Part shown: piece by piece, positions 1 to 11,480 of the stretch | Layout of the letters: each line of letters begins with the position of its first letter | Numbering within the stretch: position 1 is the stretch's first letter | Source of the DNA: Tachinus rufipes | Taxonomy: Eukaryota > Arthropoda > Insecta > Coleoptera > Staphylinidae | Length of the DNA: 64,000 bases | Assembly: GCA_963932245.1 (NCBI GenBank) | Contig: OZ010747.1 | Coordinates: 15,031,979 to 15,095,978, forward strand | Direction of reading: 5' to 3' | Program-made: the position numbers and the translations under genes | Notes under the pieces: generated by a model | Database searches by the model: none | The model's input: only the letters and a program-made list of their open reading frames with translations | What the model was told of the DNA's origin: nothing

Positions 1-1177
1 AAATAAAGTACTTACTTCAACTTAAAATCAGGCTAAAAAAAATAAACTTAAAATAAATAATTTTGTTTTCAAGGTTACATTATGCATTGATATTCCAACC
101 CAAAATTCTGGCCTAAACCCATACTAAGCTCTGAAAAACCAATAACTGTTGTCCGACTTCTCATAGAATTAAACTGGGCATAGACCATTACACCAAATTC
201 TGGAATTGATAAAAAAAACACAATAGAAAGAACTTTGCACGTAGCTTTGCACCAATGTTTGTCATGACTTCATCCACTAGAGAAAGTCTTCCTATTTCTG
301 TTTTCTTGTTCAAACTCAAAATTTTTTCATTTTTTAATATAAAAATAAACTGTCAGTGTGAAATGTCTCAAAAACAAACAACCGCAGAAACCGTTGTAGC
401 ACATTTTAAAACCCCGCCTAAAAAGACAGCAACAACTAGGACACAGTAATATCACGTTTTTTTGATAACACTAACTTTAAAAAACTTAAATGTCCCTAGG
501 GTTAAGCGCAGCTACTCCAAGACATTGTCGCTACTCTTAAGCCAAAAGACCAGGGCCGTAACAATTTGAAGTTTAACGTAGGGCATATCATGCAAACAGT
601 CCAATCCCTGAAATGAGTAAATAATCAATCAAAGCTCTTGAAATAAAACTTACACTAACTGTGCAAAGACAACGAGACTCTTTTGCTTGTTGTTTAACGC
701 TTTGACCTTAGAACTCTTTAGCTTTTATTCTAATTTGGTTCCCTTGCTCAACGGACTAATTCTTGTAATTTATGTGTTTCTAGAATTGTAGCTCCAGTAT
801 TCCAGAGTCAAAGCGTTAAGCAATTAAAAAACACAATAAAATATATAATCTAACCTAACCTATCCTAATATATTGTTAACTATAAACAAAAGGCCCCCAA
901 AGACGCACTTCGAAAAACTTAGAAAACTTTTTAACAAACAGCCAAAGTTAAATTACCGGCTAAGGTTAGCTTTCGGTTCTATAAGAAACTAATAACCATC
1001 TCAATGACTTCTCCAGAAAAAATCAAAAAATAATTACGAATCAATACTTTCTCAAACATATTCTTTTCAAAATCACGCGTGTACCCTTTGTTACCTTGTA
1101 CAAGCTATGCTAGTAACCATGAACACAAAAACTGTTTTCGACTAGAACGTAGACGGTAATATTTGGACGCCAACTGA
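1..1177. other. AT-rich DNA without a recognised gene
   Basis: No gene is recognised. A 64-codon open frame at 255-449 (plus) has a fairly ordinary residue mix in its last 28 codons (from MSQKQTTAETVV) but matches no family I know and has no splice or element context. A 13-bp inverted repeat (TTAACGCTTTGAC at 694-706, complement at 807-819) brackets 100 bases. A short CCTAACC-like run near 850-868 is too short to be telomeric DNA. The right edge is where similarity between the two gypsy LTR copies starts. Confidence 0.6.
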
Positions 1178-1702
1178 CGTACCAACAGCAGGAAGCACCC
1201 TCAGCACCTCCGAGTCGGTAGCATTGCACCCCCTGCAACCGACTTTGCTCTACCGCCTCCCTGTACACAAGAAGGAAGCACCAACACCTGGACCTCATCT
1301 TCAAAGCATGACTACGCACCAGGTAGTGCCAACCCTTTCAATGCACGTCGCCACCAATATGCATCCTGCATCTCCTATCCCCGGGAGTCCACCAGCGGGT
1401 TATCCACCCCCCAAGCAATCATATGGCGGCGCCTGTGTGGCATGGCCGTCGGAGCCTTCGGGTTTGGAGCCAGCGGGCTTGAGCGTCAGTGGGACGTGTG
1501 TGTTGGGACCTGCGGGTCCATGCGTCCGTGGGACGTGTGTGTCAAAACTTCCGGGTTTACGCGCTGGGTGGCGTGTCCGTCAAAACCTCCGGGTTTAAGT
1601 ATAAATAACCACAGGTACTTAAGTACCAAAACCTGTCCGAAAATCACCCCAAAACTTGGATCGGCAACCTCCATAAAACCTCACGGAAGCGTGCCGGTAA
1701 CA
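1178..1702 (+). repeat. 5' LTR of the gypsy element, left-truncated
   Basis: This stretch aligns with 4749-5422 with insertions and deletions. Landmarks are GTACCAACAGCAGG at the start, CATGACTACGCACCAGGTAG in the middle, CATATGGCGGCGC, and the end CGTGCCGGTAACA. The 3' copy has extra blocks near 4833-4860 and in the GGACCTGCGGGTCC repeats. Upstream of 1178 there is no match to the first 420 bases of the 3' LTR. Confidence 0.85.
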
Positions 1703-2089
1703 AATTTAGCCCAACGTAGGGCAATTGGAGCAAGCCACCGACCCCGTATAACAGTCACTATAAGCGGGAGGTCCGTAGACGCACTTGTGGACAGCGGCGC
1801 AAGCCACAATTTCACTTTGGTGAATCTAACAGACGCGCGACCGACCAAAACTAAGGTTATTCAGGCAGAACCCAGTGCCTATCTAACCACGACCGGAGAG
1901 GCAAACACCGAGATAACGGTGGAGAAAGAAAAACACCTAATATTGCTTTTGATTGCACTATCCTTGGGCAAAAAGCTCATCCTTGGCCACCCTTGGATGG
2001 ACGAAAACGGAGTGAACTTCGATTACGTCCAAAAATGCCTACAGGAAGGAACAAGCGCTCCCCCATATAGTGGTCGCTACCTCAAATAA
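1703..2089 (+). pseudogene. Gypsy aspartic protease (retropepsin) remnant
   Basis: An open frame runs from inside the 5' LTR (1442) to a stop after 2089. After the LTR it encodes a retropepsin-like stretch: an ITVTISGR strand, then LVDSGASHNF at about 1784-1813, whose D-S/T-G triad is the catalytic Asp loop of retroviral-type proteases, and ILGHPWMDENG near 1980-2012, which matches the conserved (L/I)(I/L)G..WL region of gypsy proteases. Proteases of this kind process the Gag-Pol polyprotein in the particle. The catalytic triad is intact, but the flanking gag is missing and reverse transcriptase lies beyond a stop, so it is read here as a pseudogene. No start codon choice is meaningful. Confidence 0.8.
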
Positions 2090-2160
2090 AACCTACCAAA
2101 GCACACAAACCAATTGCATTACCCAAACATGCGCCCTCGGAGCCGGCTGAGTTTGAACAA

Positions 2161-2850
2161 GTGATGCAAAACATTCCTAGAGTCTATGACAAAAGGGTGA
2201 CCCCAACTACCACAAAGACGATCAGCCACCACATCAAACTGATGGACCGGACACCTATTAGGTCCGCGTGTTACAGTTATAACGCTCACAAAAAAGCCCA
2301 AATATTTGAACAAGTGGCAGAACTTCTGGCAACAGGAATTATAGAGCGCAACTCCAACAGCTACTGTGCCCCCGTAGTCTTGATTAAGAAGAAAGACGGC
2401 CGACCCCGGTTCTGTATGGACTACCGAGCTCTAAACAAAACCACTACCCCGAATACAGGAAACCCTGAAGGACTTTGGAGCGGCCAGAGTCTTCATCAAT
2501 GTTGACTTGGAAGCTGAGTACTGGCAAATACCAATGGCAGAACAGCACAATCATTTGACCTACCAATTCAAGGTCATGCCGTTTGGGTTGAAAAATGCGC
2601 CGGCTACCTTCCAAAAGCTCATGTCACGCTTATTGGCTGGACTACTGGAGAGCAACTTTCTGGTCTATCTGGACAATATCCTAGTGTATTTCGACAACCA
2701 TAAGAAGCACTAAGGCACATACGTCAAGTGCTAGAACGTTTACAAGAATACGGCCTCAAATTCCACATAAAGAAATGTGAATTCGGACAAAACCTCAGTG
2801 GAATACTTGGGATAAATAGTCGGCGCCGAGAAGAATAAACCGCTAAAATA
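2161..2850 (+). pseudogene. Gypsy reverse transcriptase remnant
   Basis: Two adjacent frames carry the reverse transcriptase fingers and palm. The first (2161-2505) has YCAPVVLIKKKDGRPRFCMD followed by YRALN, the classic gypsy block 2-3. After a frameshift the second (2507-2713) has YWQIPM, FKVMPFGLKNAPATFQ and FLVYLDNILVY. The catalytic box normally reads YxDD; here the second Asp is Asn (YLDN), which should abolish polymerase activity. The thumb and connection continue in broken frames to about 2850 and beyond. Both the shift and the altered residue show that this copy is inactive. Confidence 0.88.
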
Positions 2851-2869
2851 TCACCTGAAAAATATTAAA

Positions 2870-3430
2870 AAGCAAGAAGTAATCAATAACAAGAAACAAC
2901 TACGACACTTCTTGGGCGTGTGCTCGTGGTTGCGGGAGTGCATTCCCGACTATATCAAAATAGAAGCGCCCTTGATAAAACTACAGGAAAGTAAGAAACC
3001 TTTTGTCTGGACAAAAAGGGAAGAGACCGCATTTGAACAGTTACAACTTTCCCGCCCACGACCTGAAGTACCGTTCGTACTCCAGTAACAAAGGCGGGGG
3101 TGCAGTGCTGTACCAGGAGATAGACGGTCAGCGGCACATTATCTCCTTTGCCAAGCTAACACCTTGCCAGTCTCGATACCACTCTAAACAGCTGGAGTGT
3201 TATATCATATGGGCCATAGACAATTACCGAGCGTACATAAAGGACGAACCGTTTATACTAAAAACGGATAACAAAGCCCTCGTCTGGCTGGGGAACTCGG
3301 TAGATGCCAAGTTCAAATTTACTTGCTAGTCACTCCAGTTACAGGAATATGACTTCACAGTGAAGAACACCCCGGGGGACATAAACCTCTTGCCAGACGT
3401 GCTCAGCCGCTACCCATGCTCTGACCTGAT
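2870..3430 (+). pseudogene. Gypsy RNase H region remnant
   Basis: The frame at 3003-3329 contains the gypsy-type RNase H signature in order: GGGAVLYQ, HIISFAKLTPCQSRYHSKQLE and FILKTDNKALVWL. The TD of TDNKALVWL is the position of a catalytic Asp in this domain. A stop after FKFTC interrupts the domain, and the following bases in another frame still read like the end of the domain (LPDVLSRYPC near 3390-3420). Upstream, 2870-3000 reads as the reverse transcriptase connection (HFLGVCSWLREC). RNase H removes the RNA strand during reverse transcription. Confidence 0.82.
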
Positions 3431-3638
3431 TGCACCGAAGACAATCCAGAAAAACTTATGCCTCCGGAGAATCCGGGCAAACAAAAAGGCCCCACTCTAA
3501 GTTGCCTTTACACTCACCTGGTCAGAGCCTACCAAACCGACTTTGCCAAATAAATCTACTTGAGAGAAAGCGACAATGATCAGACGTGCGCAGGCAAAAA
3601 GTAAAAATTACTAGGACATCATCACCAAATACCACAAA

Positions 3639-4260
3639 ATGGTTAACGACCCAGAACGCCCAGAAGGCAAGGATCTGAAATACAGAATTGGCAAACGGGA
3701 AAAACTCTTGAGAACGAGCTCGAAAACCAACCAGCTAGTGGTACCTGTCTTGGCCCACACCATTACGCCGCGGAAATGGCAGGACACCCAGGCCGGGACA
3801 AGACAACAGCATACTACGAGCCTACCACTGACCAGGGATTAGACGGGACGTCAGAACATTCATCAAAAGATGTCTGACGTGCTCAAGGGTGAAGACGGGC
3901 AATTATTATTATTACGTATCATCCACAGGCAAATCCAGTAGAACGCCGACATGCCAAACTCAAGAATAGCTTCCGCACGCTACGCAAAGAGCAGCCTAGG
4001 CTAGAGTGGGACGAGCACTTGCAAATTAATGCTTGGGTACAATCTGCCGCAACCAGGAAGCTGGGACAAACCAGAAAGAACAAAGACTGACAAGGACACA
4101 CGGTTGCAACAAGCCAAGCAACGGCAGGCGGCGTTCAAAAAACGCCGATACCCGCAACACGCTAAGTTACGCAAATATGGATGGCTAGGTCCAAAGAAGG
4201 TGATCACGAGCGCCGGGTCGCACTGCTACTGAACGGAAGACAACCCACACAGACCCCCGG
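3639..4260 (+). pseudogene. Gypsy integrase remnant, catalytic core mostly deleted
   Basis: The N-terminal zinc-binding region is recognisable in mixed frames: a His-containing segment AGHPGRDKTTAYY near 3778-3820 and CLTCSRVKTG near 3870-3898, the HHCC-type finger. Directly after this the sequence jumps to YHPQANPVERRHAKLK near 3915-3965, which is the tail of the D,D-35-E core with its Glu. The intervening 100 or more residues with both catalytic Asp are gone. A C-terminal part with KYGWLGPKKVI follows to about 4205. Integrase joins the element's cDNA to host DNA; this copy cannot. Confidence 0.8.
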
Positions 4261-4311
4261 TAAAACTACACCTCGACGACCTACGACCAGCGCCGCCAAC
4301 AGAAAAGCCTT

Positions 4312-4326
4312 AGAAGGTGGAGGGAA
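4312..4326 (+). other. Polypurine tract before the 3' LTR
   Basis: AGAAGGTGGAGGGAA is all purine except one T, and sits two bases before TGATGCCGC, where the 3' LTR is taken to start. In LTR elements this tract primes plus-strand DNA synthesis, so its place supports the LTR boundary at 4328. Confidence 0.7.
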
Positions 4327-4327
4327 T

Positions 4328-5422
4328 TGATGCCGCTAAGGGGCGGAGCATCACCAACCAATGACAACACAGCGCAGCGGACCAAACTAGTATAAAGGTT
4401 AAACTTGCACGCGGCAATGGTAATCTACTTCAACCCGTCAACGAGAACGAATCGGCCAAATTCCATTCCAATTCAAGATGCAAGCGAACTACCTGACAAC
4501 AGCAAGACGATGATCACTGCGATGACCTCGGACAACTCCTCGATCTTAACGACCTCCACACCAACGACCGCACCGAAGAGGTTTACTAACCTTTCCGGCA
4601 CCGATACTCCGGCTGGCATTGCACCCCACGCCACCGGGTATCCACAAATTCCTTACGGCACTGCACCACCCGCCGTAAGGACAAGATACAACTGGATGAC
4701 CACCCACGCAACGACTACGGACACGGCTTGGACGAACACAATACTAAAGTACCAACAGCAGGGAGCTTACCCCAAGCACCCTCAACATCTCCGAGTCAAT
4801 AGCCTTGCACCCCCTGCAACCGACTCGTGCCCGACACCTGGGCACATTAGAAAAAATACACTCTCCACCGCCTCCAGCTGTACACAAGAAGGAAGCACTA
4901 ACACTTGGACCTCATCTCCAAAGCATGACTACGCACCAGGTAGTGCCAACCCATCCGATGCACGTCGCCACCGATATGCATCCTGTAGCTCCAAACCCCG
5001 GGAGTCCACCAGCGGGTTATCCACCCCCAAGCAATCATATGGCGGCGCTTGTGTGATTAGGCCGTCGGAGCTTTCGGGTTTGGAGCCTGCGGGCTCGAGC
5101 GTCAGTGAGACGTGTGTGTTGGGACCTGCGGGTCCTTGCGTCCGTGGGACCTGCGGGTCCTTGCGTCCGTTTGACGTGGATGTTGGGGCCTGCGGGCCCG
5201 TGCGTCTGTGAGACGTGTATGTCGAAACCTTCTGGTCCATGCGTCCGTGGGACGTGTTTGTCGGAACCTCCGGGTTCACGCGCTTGGGTGGCGTGTCCGT
5301 CGGAATCTCCGAGTTCAAATATAAATAACCACAGATACTTAGGTACCAAAACCTGTCCGGGAATCACCCCGAGACTTGGATTGGCAACTTCCATAGCACC
5401 TCACGGAGGCGTGCCGGTAACA
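4328..5422 (+). repeat. 3' LTR of the gypsy element, about 1.1 kb
   Basis: It begins TGATGCCG after the polypurine tract and ends GCCGGTAACA, giving the usual TG...CA ends. The last 675 bases match the 5' LTR. It carries a TATA-like box and, between 5090 and 5290, short GC-rich repeats of the form GGACCTGCGGGTCC with TGCGTCCGTGGGAC. Those repeats leave long open frames on both strands (4405-5211 plus, 4929-5318 and 5035-5394 minus). I regard these frames as by-products of GC-rich repeats, not genes. Confidence 0.8.
4391..4398 (+). promoter_or_regulatory. TATA-like box in the gypsy LTR
   Basis: TATAAAGG lies 63 bases into the 3' LTR, in the place expected of a U3 promoter. No transcription start has been shown; the initiator downstream is not clear. 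Confidence 0.45.
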
Positions 5423-8400
5423 AGATAATTCCCTTTTTATACTGTTCACTACTACTGGCTTTGGTCGTGGAAATGGTCTTGTACTACCGTGGAAAAACTC
5501 AAACGTCACACACCATTTTGTTAAAAATTACAAAAAAAATGAAAAAACTTAAAAATTATTATTATAGTTTTAGTTATATCTACACATTAAATTTTTTTTT
5601 TATTTTTTTAACCTAAGATCAAAACAATGTTTATTGTTTAAATTATAAATACATATATAATAAATTATGTTTGTTATTACTTAATATGATGTTTGAAAAT
5701 GAGTAATTCTACGTACAAATTAAAAGCAAACATTATTTACATTATTAAAACATTTACATCTTTGATTATGTCTGTTTTCTTTACATGCATATTTATAAAT
5801 AAATATCTAATTTTATCTCAAAACAAACATCATGTTTTTTTAATGGTTCGTATATTTTCTTATGAAGGAAATATATTATTTTTTGGATTTATAAAAAAGG
5901 TAGCAGTCGTATTATAAGATGTATGAATTATTTGAAAAAAAACTGAAATCACAATTATATTACCTTTTATTAAATATTATTTATAAAACAATAATAGTCC
6001 ATGCTTATTATTAATTAAGAAAAATACTCGTTTCAATTTCTATAGTAATTTTGTTTGATTTAAATTCAAACCGATTACAAAAGGATATTGCATTATTTAA
6101 TTAGCACGCCATGGAATTTGTTGAATAAAAAGAAATAATAGGAATGCCACTCTTGTTGGTATAAGTCTAAATGAACGTCGACTAAAAGCCCTCTCTCTTT
6201 CTACCCGAAACTGCAATCTCATGTGAACTAAAACCTCTCGTTCCACCCACTGGTTACCTCCGCACGAAACTGTCTCCGCAATCCGCGAATACTCCAGGTA
6301 CTAAATAGTTTATGTGTTTGCACGGAAGTACATCGCCAGATAAGAAATGGAGCGCGACGTTTCCGACAATTTAAATGCCATCTTTTTTCTCATGCCTTCT
6401 CTTTCTCTTACTTGAAAGTCGGTTGCAAATAGGTTGCAGAAAAACCAGAAATTAATAACGCCACGTCAACGTGCGTTACAGAGTAGACACGTGATTAGGT
6501 CGACAGGTTTATCAATCAAGTAAACTGTATAATTGCAAAGCGTTTAAATGTTTTTCAAACATCAAGATTTTAATTGAAATAACATGCATTTTTTATTGGT
6601 TTATTATTACATTGTGCGTATCAATAACGTTGATATACAATTTTGATTAAATAATAGCTTACCGAACGTGTTATATAAAGTTATTACGGTTTAAGATGAT
6701 TGTGGATTGATAAACTTATATTTGTTTTCAATGCTTCTGCTATACACTAGGTACTGCGTACTTGACAAATATACATAAGATTAATCAAGTTAACTTACAC
6801 GTACGTGTGCAAATTTAGCCAAAATTATCCCACACACGGTAAAGTTTACTTTACTAATATCAATCCCATACATACTTAACATAGTAAGAAGTTAGTGGGT
6901 ATAAGGCATTAGAAAAGTATACGACCCAAGTGTTTATTGAGTGGTTTATATCGAAAATTGAATCTCTTAAAGATAATTAACAACGTGATATAATCATACC
7001 GGTAACCAAGCGGTCAGCTGGTAACATTAATTAATGACGTGCGGTCGGATATCCGCATGAATTATAAGAGATTGAACCCTGACTATCAAATTTATATAAA
7101 AATTTCTAATAAAAAATAATATTCAGCTATCTGAATAGATTTTCGGTGGAAAAATTAAATTATATTAGGCTTAATTAGTTGATTCATAATGAAAATAAAG
7201 TTTCTCTAAACATTTTAGGGTTTATAATAATTTTTTTCAATTGATTTTTCATAAATAATTTGTCACAAGTAACAAAATAATCGTGCAGGTAGATAGCAAC
7301 CATTTAAGCTCGCACACTTGATTAAATACCTTTTTTGCACCATAAAACATAATTCTAAACCATTAACTTTGCGGTTGGGGGCAATACGTTTTTTTCGCAC
7401 ATCCTCTCACACACACCGTACATGTGTGCCATTTTATTGCCCCCAGAAACGTGTGAAAAAGTGTTATTCTCCCCTTGTTAATCTATAATTTGCGGCTGTA
7501 ATCTCGCATCGTAAAAGCAAAACCCCTGCAGCCGTATAACGTCGGACCGTGTATAATGTCGGAGACACACCCTGACATCTGTCGTTTACCTGCACCCGCT
7601 CCATCTGCTCCCTTCACGACATCTTAATCAAATTTCTCGCCGATACACCCAGAATATTGAGAGGATTACCCATCGCGGGACTATTTGAATATTCAAGACG
7701 ATGCTTCCCTTTGCCAAGGCACATTGCGAAGGGGGTTATAATATTGCACACATAGGGAAAGTAAGATAGACAGACAGACGCGAACGCAACAACAACATTT
7801 CAAAGTTGTTTATGCACGTGGAACCCGCAAGATGTATCATGACAGTGAAGATTACTGTTTGCGCAAATGCCACTCGTCGTTCCATGTTCTATCTCGCTTC
7901 TTACACATAGAAGTGGAAGATATCGAAACAGTATGCATGATTAATTAATTGCATCGGACTAATTACAAATTATGCTTCAATTAGAATTAATCTTATTGTG
8001 AATAAATTCGACAACTGGAATATTAATATAATCGCGTATTAGTTACATATAGCGATTGTAGCAATTATGGCTTAATATAATCTCTACATAATATGTACAA
8101 TAATGCAAAATTATTAATTGTTCTTAAAATTAAAAACACGAAAGTTGGTTACATAGTAATACATTTATTTTTTGAGTAATACAAAGATTACAACAAAAAC
8201 AGTTGTACAAGTTTAGTTGTTTTTGATATATGACGCACATATTTGTAACAGTTTAGACATTTTTAATGGTTAAAACACCTTTGCTGGTGGTGTACATAAG
8301 TTTTTTTAAAAGTGATTTATTCGTGACGGACCTTCAGTTTATCTTCAATTATTGAAAAACACCAAAAACTATTTATTTTTGTAACGGGGTCTTCTTTCAA

Positions 8401-8651
8401 ACGCTTTCAAACAGTTTTTTAATGTTTCTAGTGATGTGTCTCAGGTAGTAATTTTGATATCCAAAGTATGTATGCAGCGATAAGTTACATTTCAAATACC
8501 TCTATTTGATAGTTCACTGGTTTAAAATGTAGCTTTCTGCCTTATAGAACATAACCAAAAACACTTTTATTGTGAATAAATATTATATTTTACAATAACA
8601 GTGCATTTTCATTTTTGTTAATAAAAACCGCGACTACCGCGTATAAATACA
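5423..8651. other. Non-coding AT-rich DNA, with possible undefined BEL LTR at its right end
   Basis: No coding family is recognised. Two parts are less AT-rich than their surroundings: 6160-6500 and 7360-7770. The second holds a 10-bp inverted repeat (GGGGGCAATA at 7377-7386, complement at 7435-7444). The LTR of the downstream BEL element should end at 8651, just before its primer-binding site, but the start cannot be fixed because no second LTR copy is present. A 74-codon frame at 5693-5917 is AT-rich and unconvincing. Confidence 0.55.
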
Positions 8652-8667
8652 TGGTCCTTCGAACCGC
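8652..8667 (+). other. Primer-binding site of the first BEL element
   Basis: TGGTCCTTCGAACCGC follows CA at 8650-8651. Its complement reads like a tRNA 3' end, with a T-loop TTCGA and terminal ACCA. The second BEL element (26657) has nearly the same site, which supports the call. Confidence 0.8.
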
Positions 8668-8689
8668 ATCCGTAAAAACAACATCTACA

Positions 8690-9413
8690 ATGGCTAGTGC
8701 TACTATAGTAAAGAAACTACAATTAAACAAAAATCAACTTCTTTCCGCTACATCTGACTTTGAAGATTTATTGAAATCCAACTCCAACTCTCCGTCATTC
8801 ACAGAAGTAGAAAACATCTCAGTACACCTGAACGCTTTTCGTCTCGTATACGAAGAGTTTTGTCAAATTTCCAACAAACTATTTGATAACAAAGTTGATA
8901 TCTCCGAAGAACAACGCAGGTTTAGATGTCAATATTTAAACATTATTGCCGCAGCACAAGCAAAGATCGCTTGTATATCTTTCCCACAAGACTTGCCAAC
9001 ACCACCAATCGCTGAAACTTCAACAAGTATTCAAGTTAAATTACCAACTATCGAGATTTCATCATTTGGAGGACAAGTGGCCCGGTTTCTGTGATTCATT
9101 TACTGCACTAACTCACAACAATCTTACCTTGAGCAATATCCAAAATTTTCATTATTTACCAACCGCTCTTAAACATGAAGCGGCTATGGTCTTAAAGTCA
9201 TTGAAACTCTCAGAAGCTGGATATGAACTTGCCTGGAAACGTCTCTACGACAGATATCAGAACAAACGTTTTATTGTGAAAAAACTTGTGCAAAATCTAT
9301 TAAAGCTGCCACACACCAAGAAAGACAACTACGCCAGTTTGGAAAATTTAATTGACAAAGTTGCTCTAACTATTACATCACTAGAAGCAATAAACCGCAA
9401 ACCTCATGCGTAG
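8690..9413 (+). pseudogene. BEL Gag remnant (DUF1759-like)
   Basis: The ATG at 8690 starts MASATIVKKLQLNKNQLL, 23 bases after the primer-binding site, a usual BEL arrangement; the frame stays open to 9094. It then shifts into the frame ending at 9413. Around 9060-9410 the second frame reads FCDSFTALTHNNLTLSNIQ, FHYLPTALKHEA and AWKRLYDRYQNKRFI, the conserved Gag region in BEL/Pao polyproteins. Gag would form the particle that packages element RNA. The frameshift near 9070 and the stop at 9411 break the polyprotein. Confidence 0.85.
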
Positions 9414-9619
9414 GGTGACATTCTTATCAAACTTGTGGCCAAAAAATAGATATGAATATGCAGAAAAAATGGGAAGGTAAACTTGCAATGCCATACCAAA
9501 AAATGCCGATTTAGAAAAATTTCTTACTTCAAAATCTAAACAATTAGAAGCTATAAATAACAATACAAATAACGTAACAACACATGACGTAAGACCGCAC
9601 AGAAGCAGAACATTAATTG

Positions 9620-10401
9620 TAAATAATGTTCCACGTAAATGTGTTATATGTGAAAGAGATCACATAATTTTCAACTACACAAGAACGAATAAACTTTGTA
9701 AAACGTGAAAAGCTCTGCTACATTGTCTAGGATGAGCTCATAGCGTAAATGAATGCCGATCGACAAACTGCCGCAAATGCAACAAACAACATCACTCGTT
9801 ATTGCATTTCTACTACAACAACCTAAGGCCTGGTACTTCAAGACAAAGTAATGATATTGAAACTAATATCTCTTCAACAAATGTTACTTACACTCCATTT
9901 ACTGTATTACTATCTACTTGTGTGGTACTACCAAGAGACGGAAAAGGAACATCACATCCAGTGCGAGCGTTATTGGACTCAGATTCTCAAGCAAATTTGA
10001 TCACCGCGACTTGTGCCAAAAGGTTGGGGCTCAAGCAACATCCTTTATCAGCTTCAATCATCGGAGTTGGCGGAGCTAAGACAGACATTTTTAGCACTGT
10101 CTCAACCCACATCTCATCACGCGTTGCTTTGTATACCTGTATGCTAAGTGCTCCAGTGATACCTATGATCACTGACAAATTGCCCTCTTGTGTGATAGAC
10201 AAATACGCATTGAAAATACCTGAAGGAATAACGCTAACCGACCCTGACTTCCACAAACTACAAGAAATCGATCTATTAATTGGCGCAGGTTTTTTCTATG
10301 ACATTATATGTGAAAAAAGAATTAACTCTTCAAGAAAGCAAGTTTGGGTGGATAATCTCTGGTCAACTACCAATCAAAATAGAACGACCGCAAAATTTTA
10401 A
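9620..10401 (+). pseudogene. BEL zinc knuckles and aspartic protease remnant
   Basis: From 9629 the sequence reads PRKCVICERDHIIFN, then after stops CRSTNCRKCNKQHHSLLH, a pair of Cys/His knuckles of BEL Gag. The open frame 9802-10401 follows with the protease: FTVLLSTCVVL, then VRALLDSDSQANLIT near 9964-10005, IIGVGGAKT, and IDLLIGAGFFYDII. The catalytic triad should read D-S-G; here it reads D-S-D, so the active-site glycine is lost. Two in-frame stops lie within the knuckle region. The protease would cut the polyprotein; this copy would not be expected to. Confidence 0.83.
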
Positions 10402-10519
10402 TTCAATTTTTGGCTACGTAGGACTAAATGAATTAGCGTCTCAATTTTGAGAAATAAAAAAGTACAGTCAGGACCGAATACTTGCACTTATCGATCAAAA
10501 ATGTAAAAAACATTTCAAA

Positions 10520-11480
10520 TTGAACACAACTCGCGATGCTACTGATTGCTTTCAAGTCGCGTTGCAGTTCAAAAAAAGTCCGAATAAATTATCGAACTCC
10601 AGTATATCCGCTCGGCACAAATTCTTTGCTTTGGAACGTTGCCTTGCTAAAAATCAAAAAGTCTATGAGCAATATAGAGACTTTATGCAAGAATATGTAA
10701 ACTTAGGACATATGAAACAAACAAATGGTGATGTACATTTTGAATATTATTTACCTTATCATTTCGTAATCAAAAAAGCAAATTTGACTACAAAACTACG
10801 TGTGGTATTCAACGGCTCTGCCCTCACGCATAATGGTGTATCATTGAACATACTCATGGTAGGACCCACTCTTCAGGATGATTTATTTGCAATTATGTTG
10901 AGGATAAGGACCAAGCAACTTGTCATCACAAAAAGAAAACCAGAAATATCAGAGGATATGATGGAGAAATTCACCTGAAGACAAGTTGACATCATATGAG
11001 CTCACCACCGTTACTTATGGCATGGCAAGTGCAGCATACTTAGCAATTCAATCTCTAAAAAAATGAGCAGAAACCGAATCAAAGAATCTCCCAATCAGAA
11101 GTCGAAAATATTTACAGGACTTTTACGTAGACGATCTTATCTCGGGAGCAGATACCATTGAAGAGTTAATTTTGATACGAGATCAGGTGACAACACTTAC
11201 AAAAAGGTGGTTTCAAACAGAGACAATGGGCCAGTAACTGCAAAAATGTTAACGCGTGACAAAAGCGACACAATTAACAACTTTTGTAACAGTGTGGAAC
11301 AGAATCACAGATACAATCAGTTACCGATACAAAGATTCACCTGTAAACTTATTATCTAAACGGAATATTCTCAATGCCATATCAAAAATCTACGATCCAT
11401 TAAGACTAATTGGACCGATAACAGTTACAGCAAAAATAATGATACAAGAATTGTGGAAACTAAAATGTAGATGAGACAAC
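10520..11480 (+). pseudogene. BEL reverse transcriptase remnant
   Basis: The frame at 10520-10978 has FALERCLAKNQKVYEQY, FMQEYVNLGHM, YYLPYHFVIKK, TKLRVVFNGSA and LMVGPTLQDDLFAIMLRIR, the BEL reverse transcriptase fingers in order. The next conserved part, holding the first catalytic Asp, is deleted. Reading resumes in another frame near 10990 with YELTTVTYGMASAAYLAIQS, and YLQDFYVDDLISGAD near 11110-11155 carries the YVDD catalytic box intact. A third frame, 11256-11474, has ISKIYDPLRLIGPITV, typical of the region after the palm. The enzyme is therefore broken despite an intact YVDD. Confidence 0.87.

Larger units (their letters stand above)
1178..5422 (+). mobile_element. Degenerate Ty3/gypsy LTR retrotransposon
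   Basis: The order on the plus strand is LTR, protease, reverse transcriptase, RNase H, integrase, polypurine tract, LTR, which is Ty3/gypsy order. The two LTRs share long blocks, for example GCAACCGACT followed by TGTACACAAGAAGG, and end alike in GTGCCGGTAACA (1702 and 5422). The 5' LTR lacks roughly the first 420 bases of the 3' copy, so the element is truncated or rearranged at its left end and no target-site duplication can be called. Protease coding begins almost directly after the 5' LTR, so the primer-binding site and gag are deleted. Frames are broken several times and the integrase core is largely missing. The element is dead. Confidence 0.9.

Noticed and set aside
845..870. Telomeric CCTAA repeat
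   Set aside because: Only two or three imperfect units; a telomere would give long perfect runs.
4405..5211. 268-codon plus-strand frame as a collagen-like or threonine-rich protein gene
   Set aside because: It lies wholly within the gypsy 3' LTR and its Gly-Pro-Ala pattern comes from short GC-rich repeats that are open in several frames.
7000..7085. tRNA-like sequence (CCAAGCGGTCAGC and GATTGAACCC)
   Set aside because: The A-box-like and B-box-like words are on opposite strands, so no tRNA or SINE head can form.
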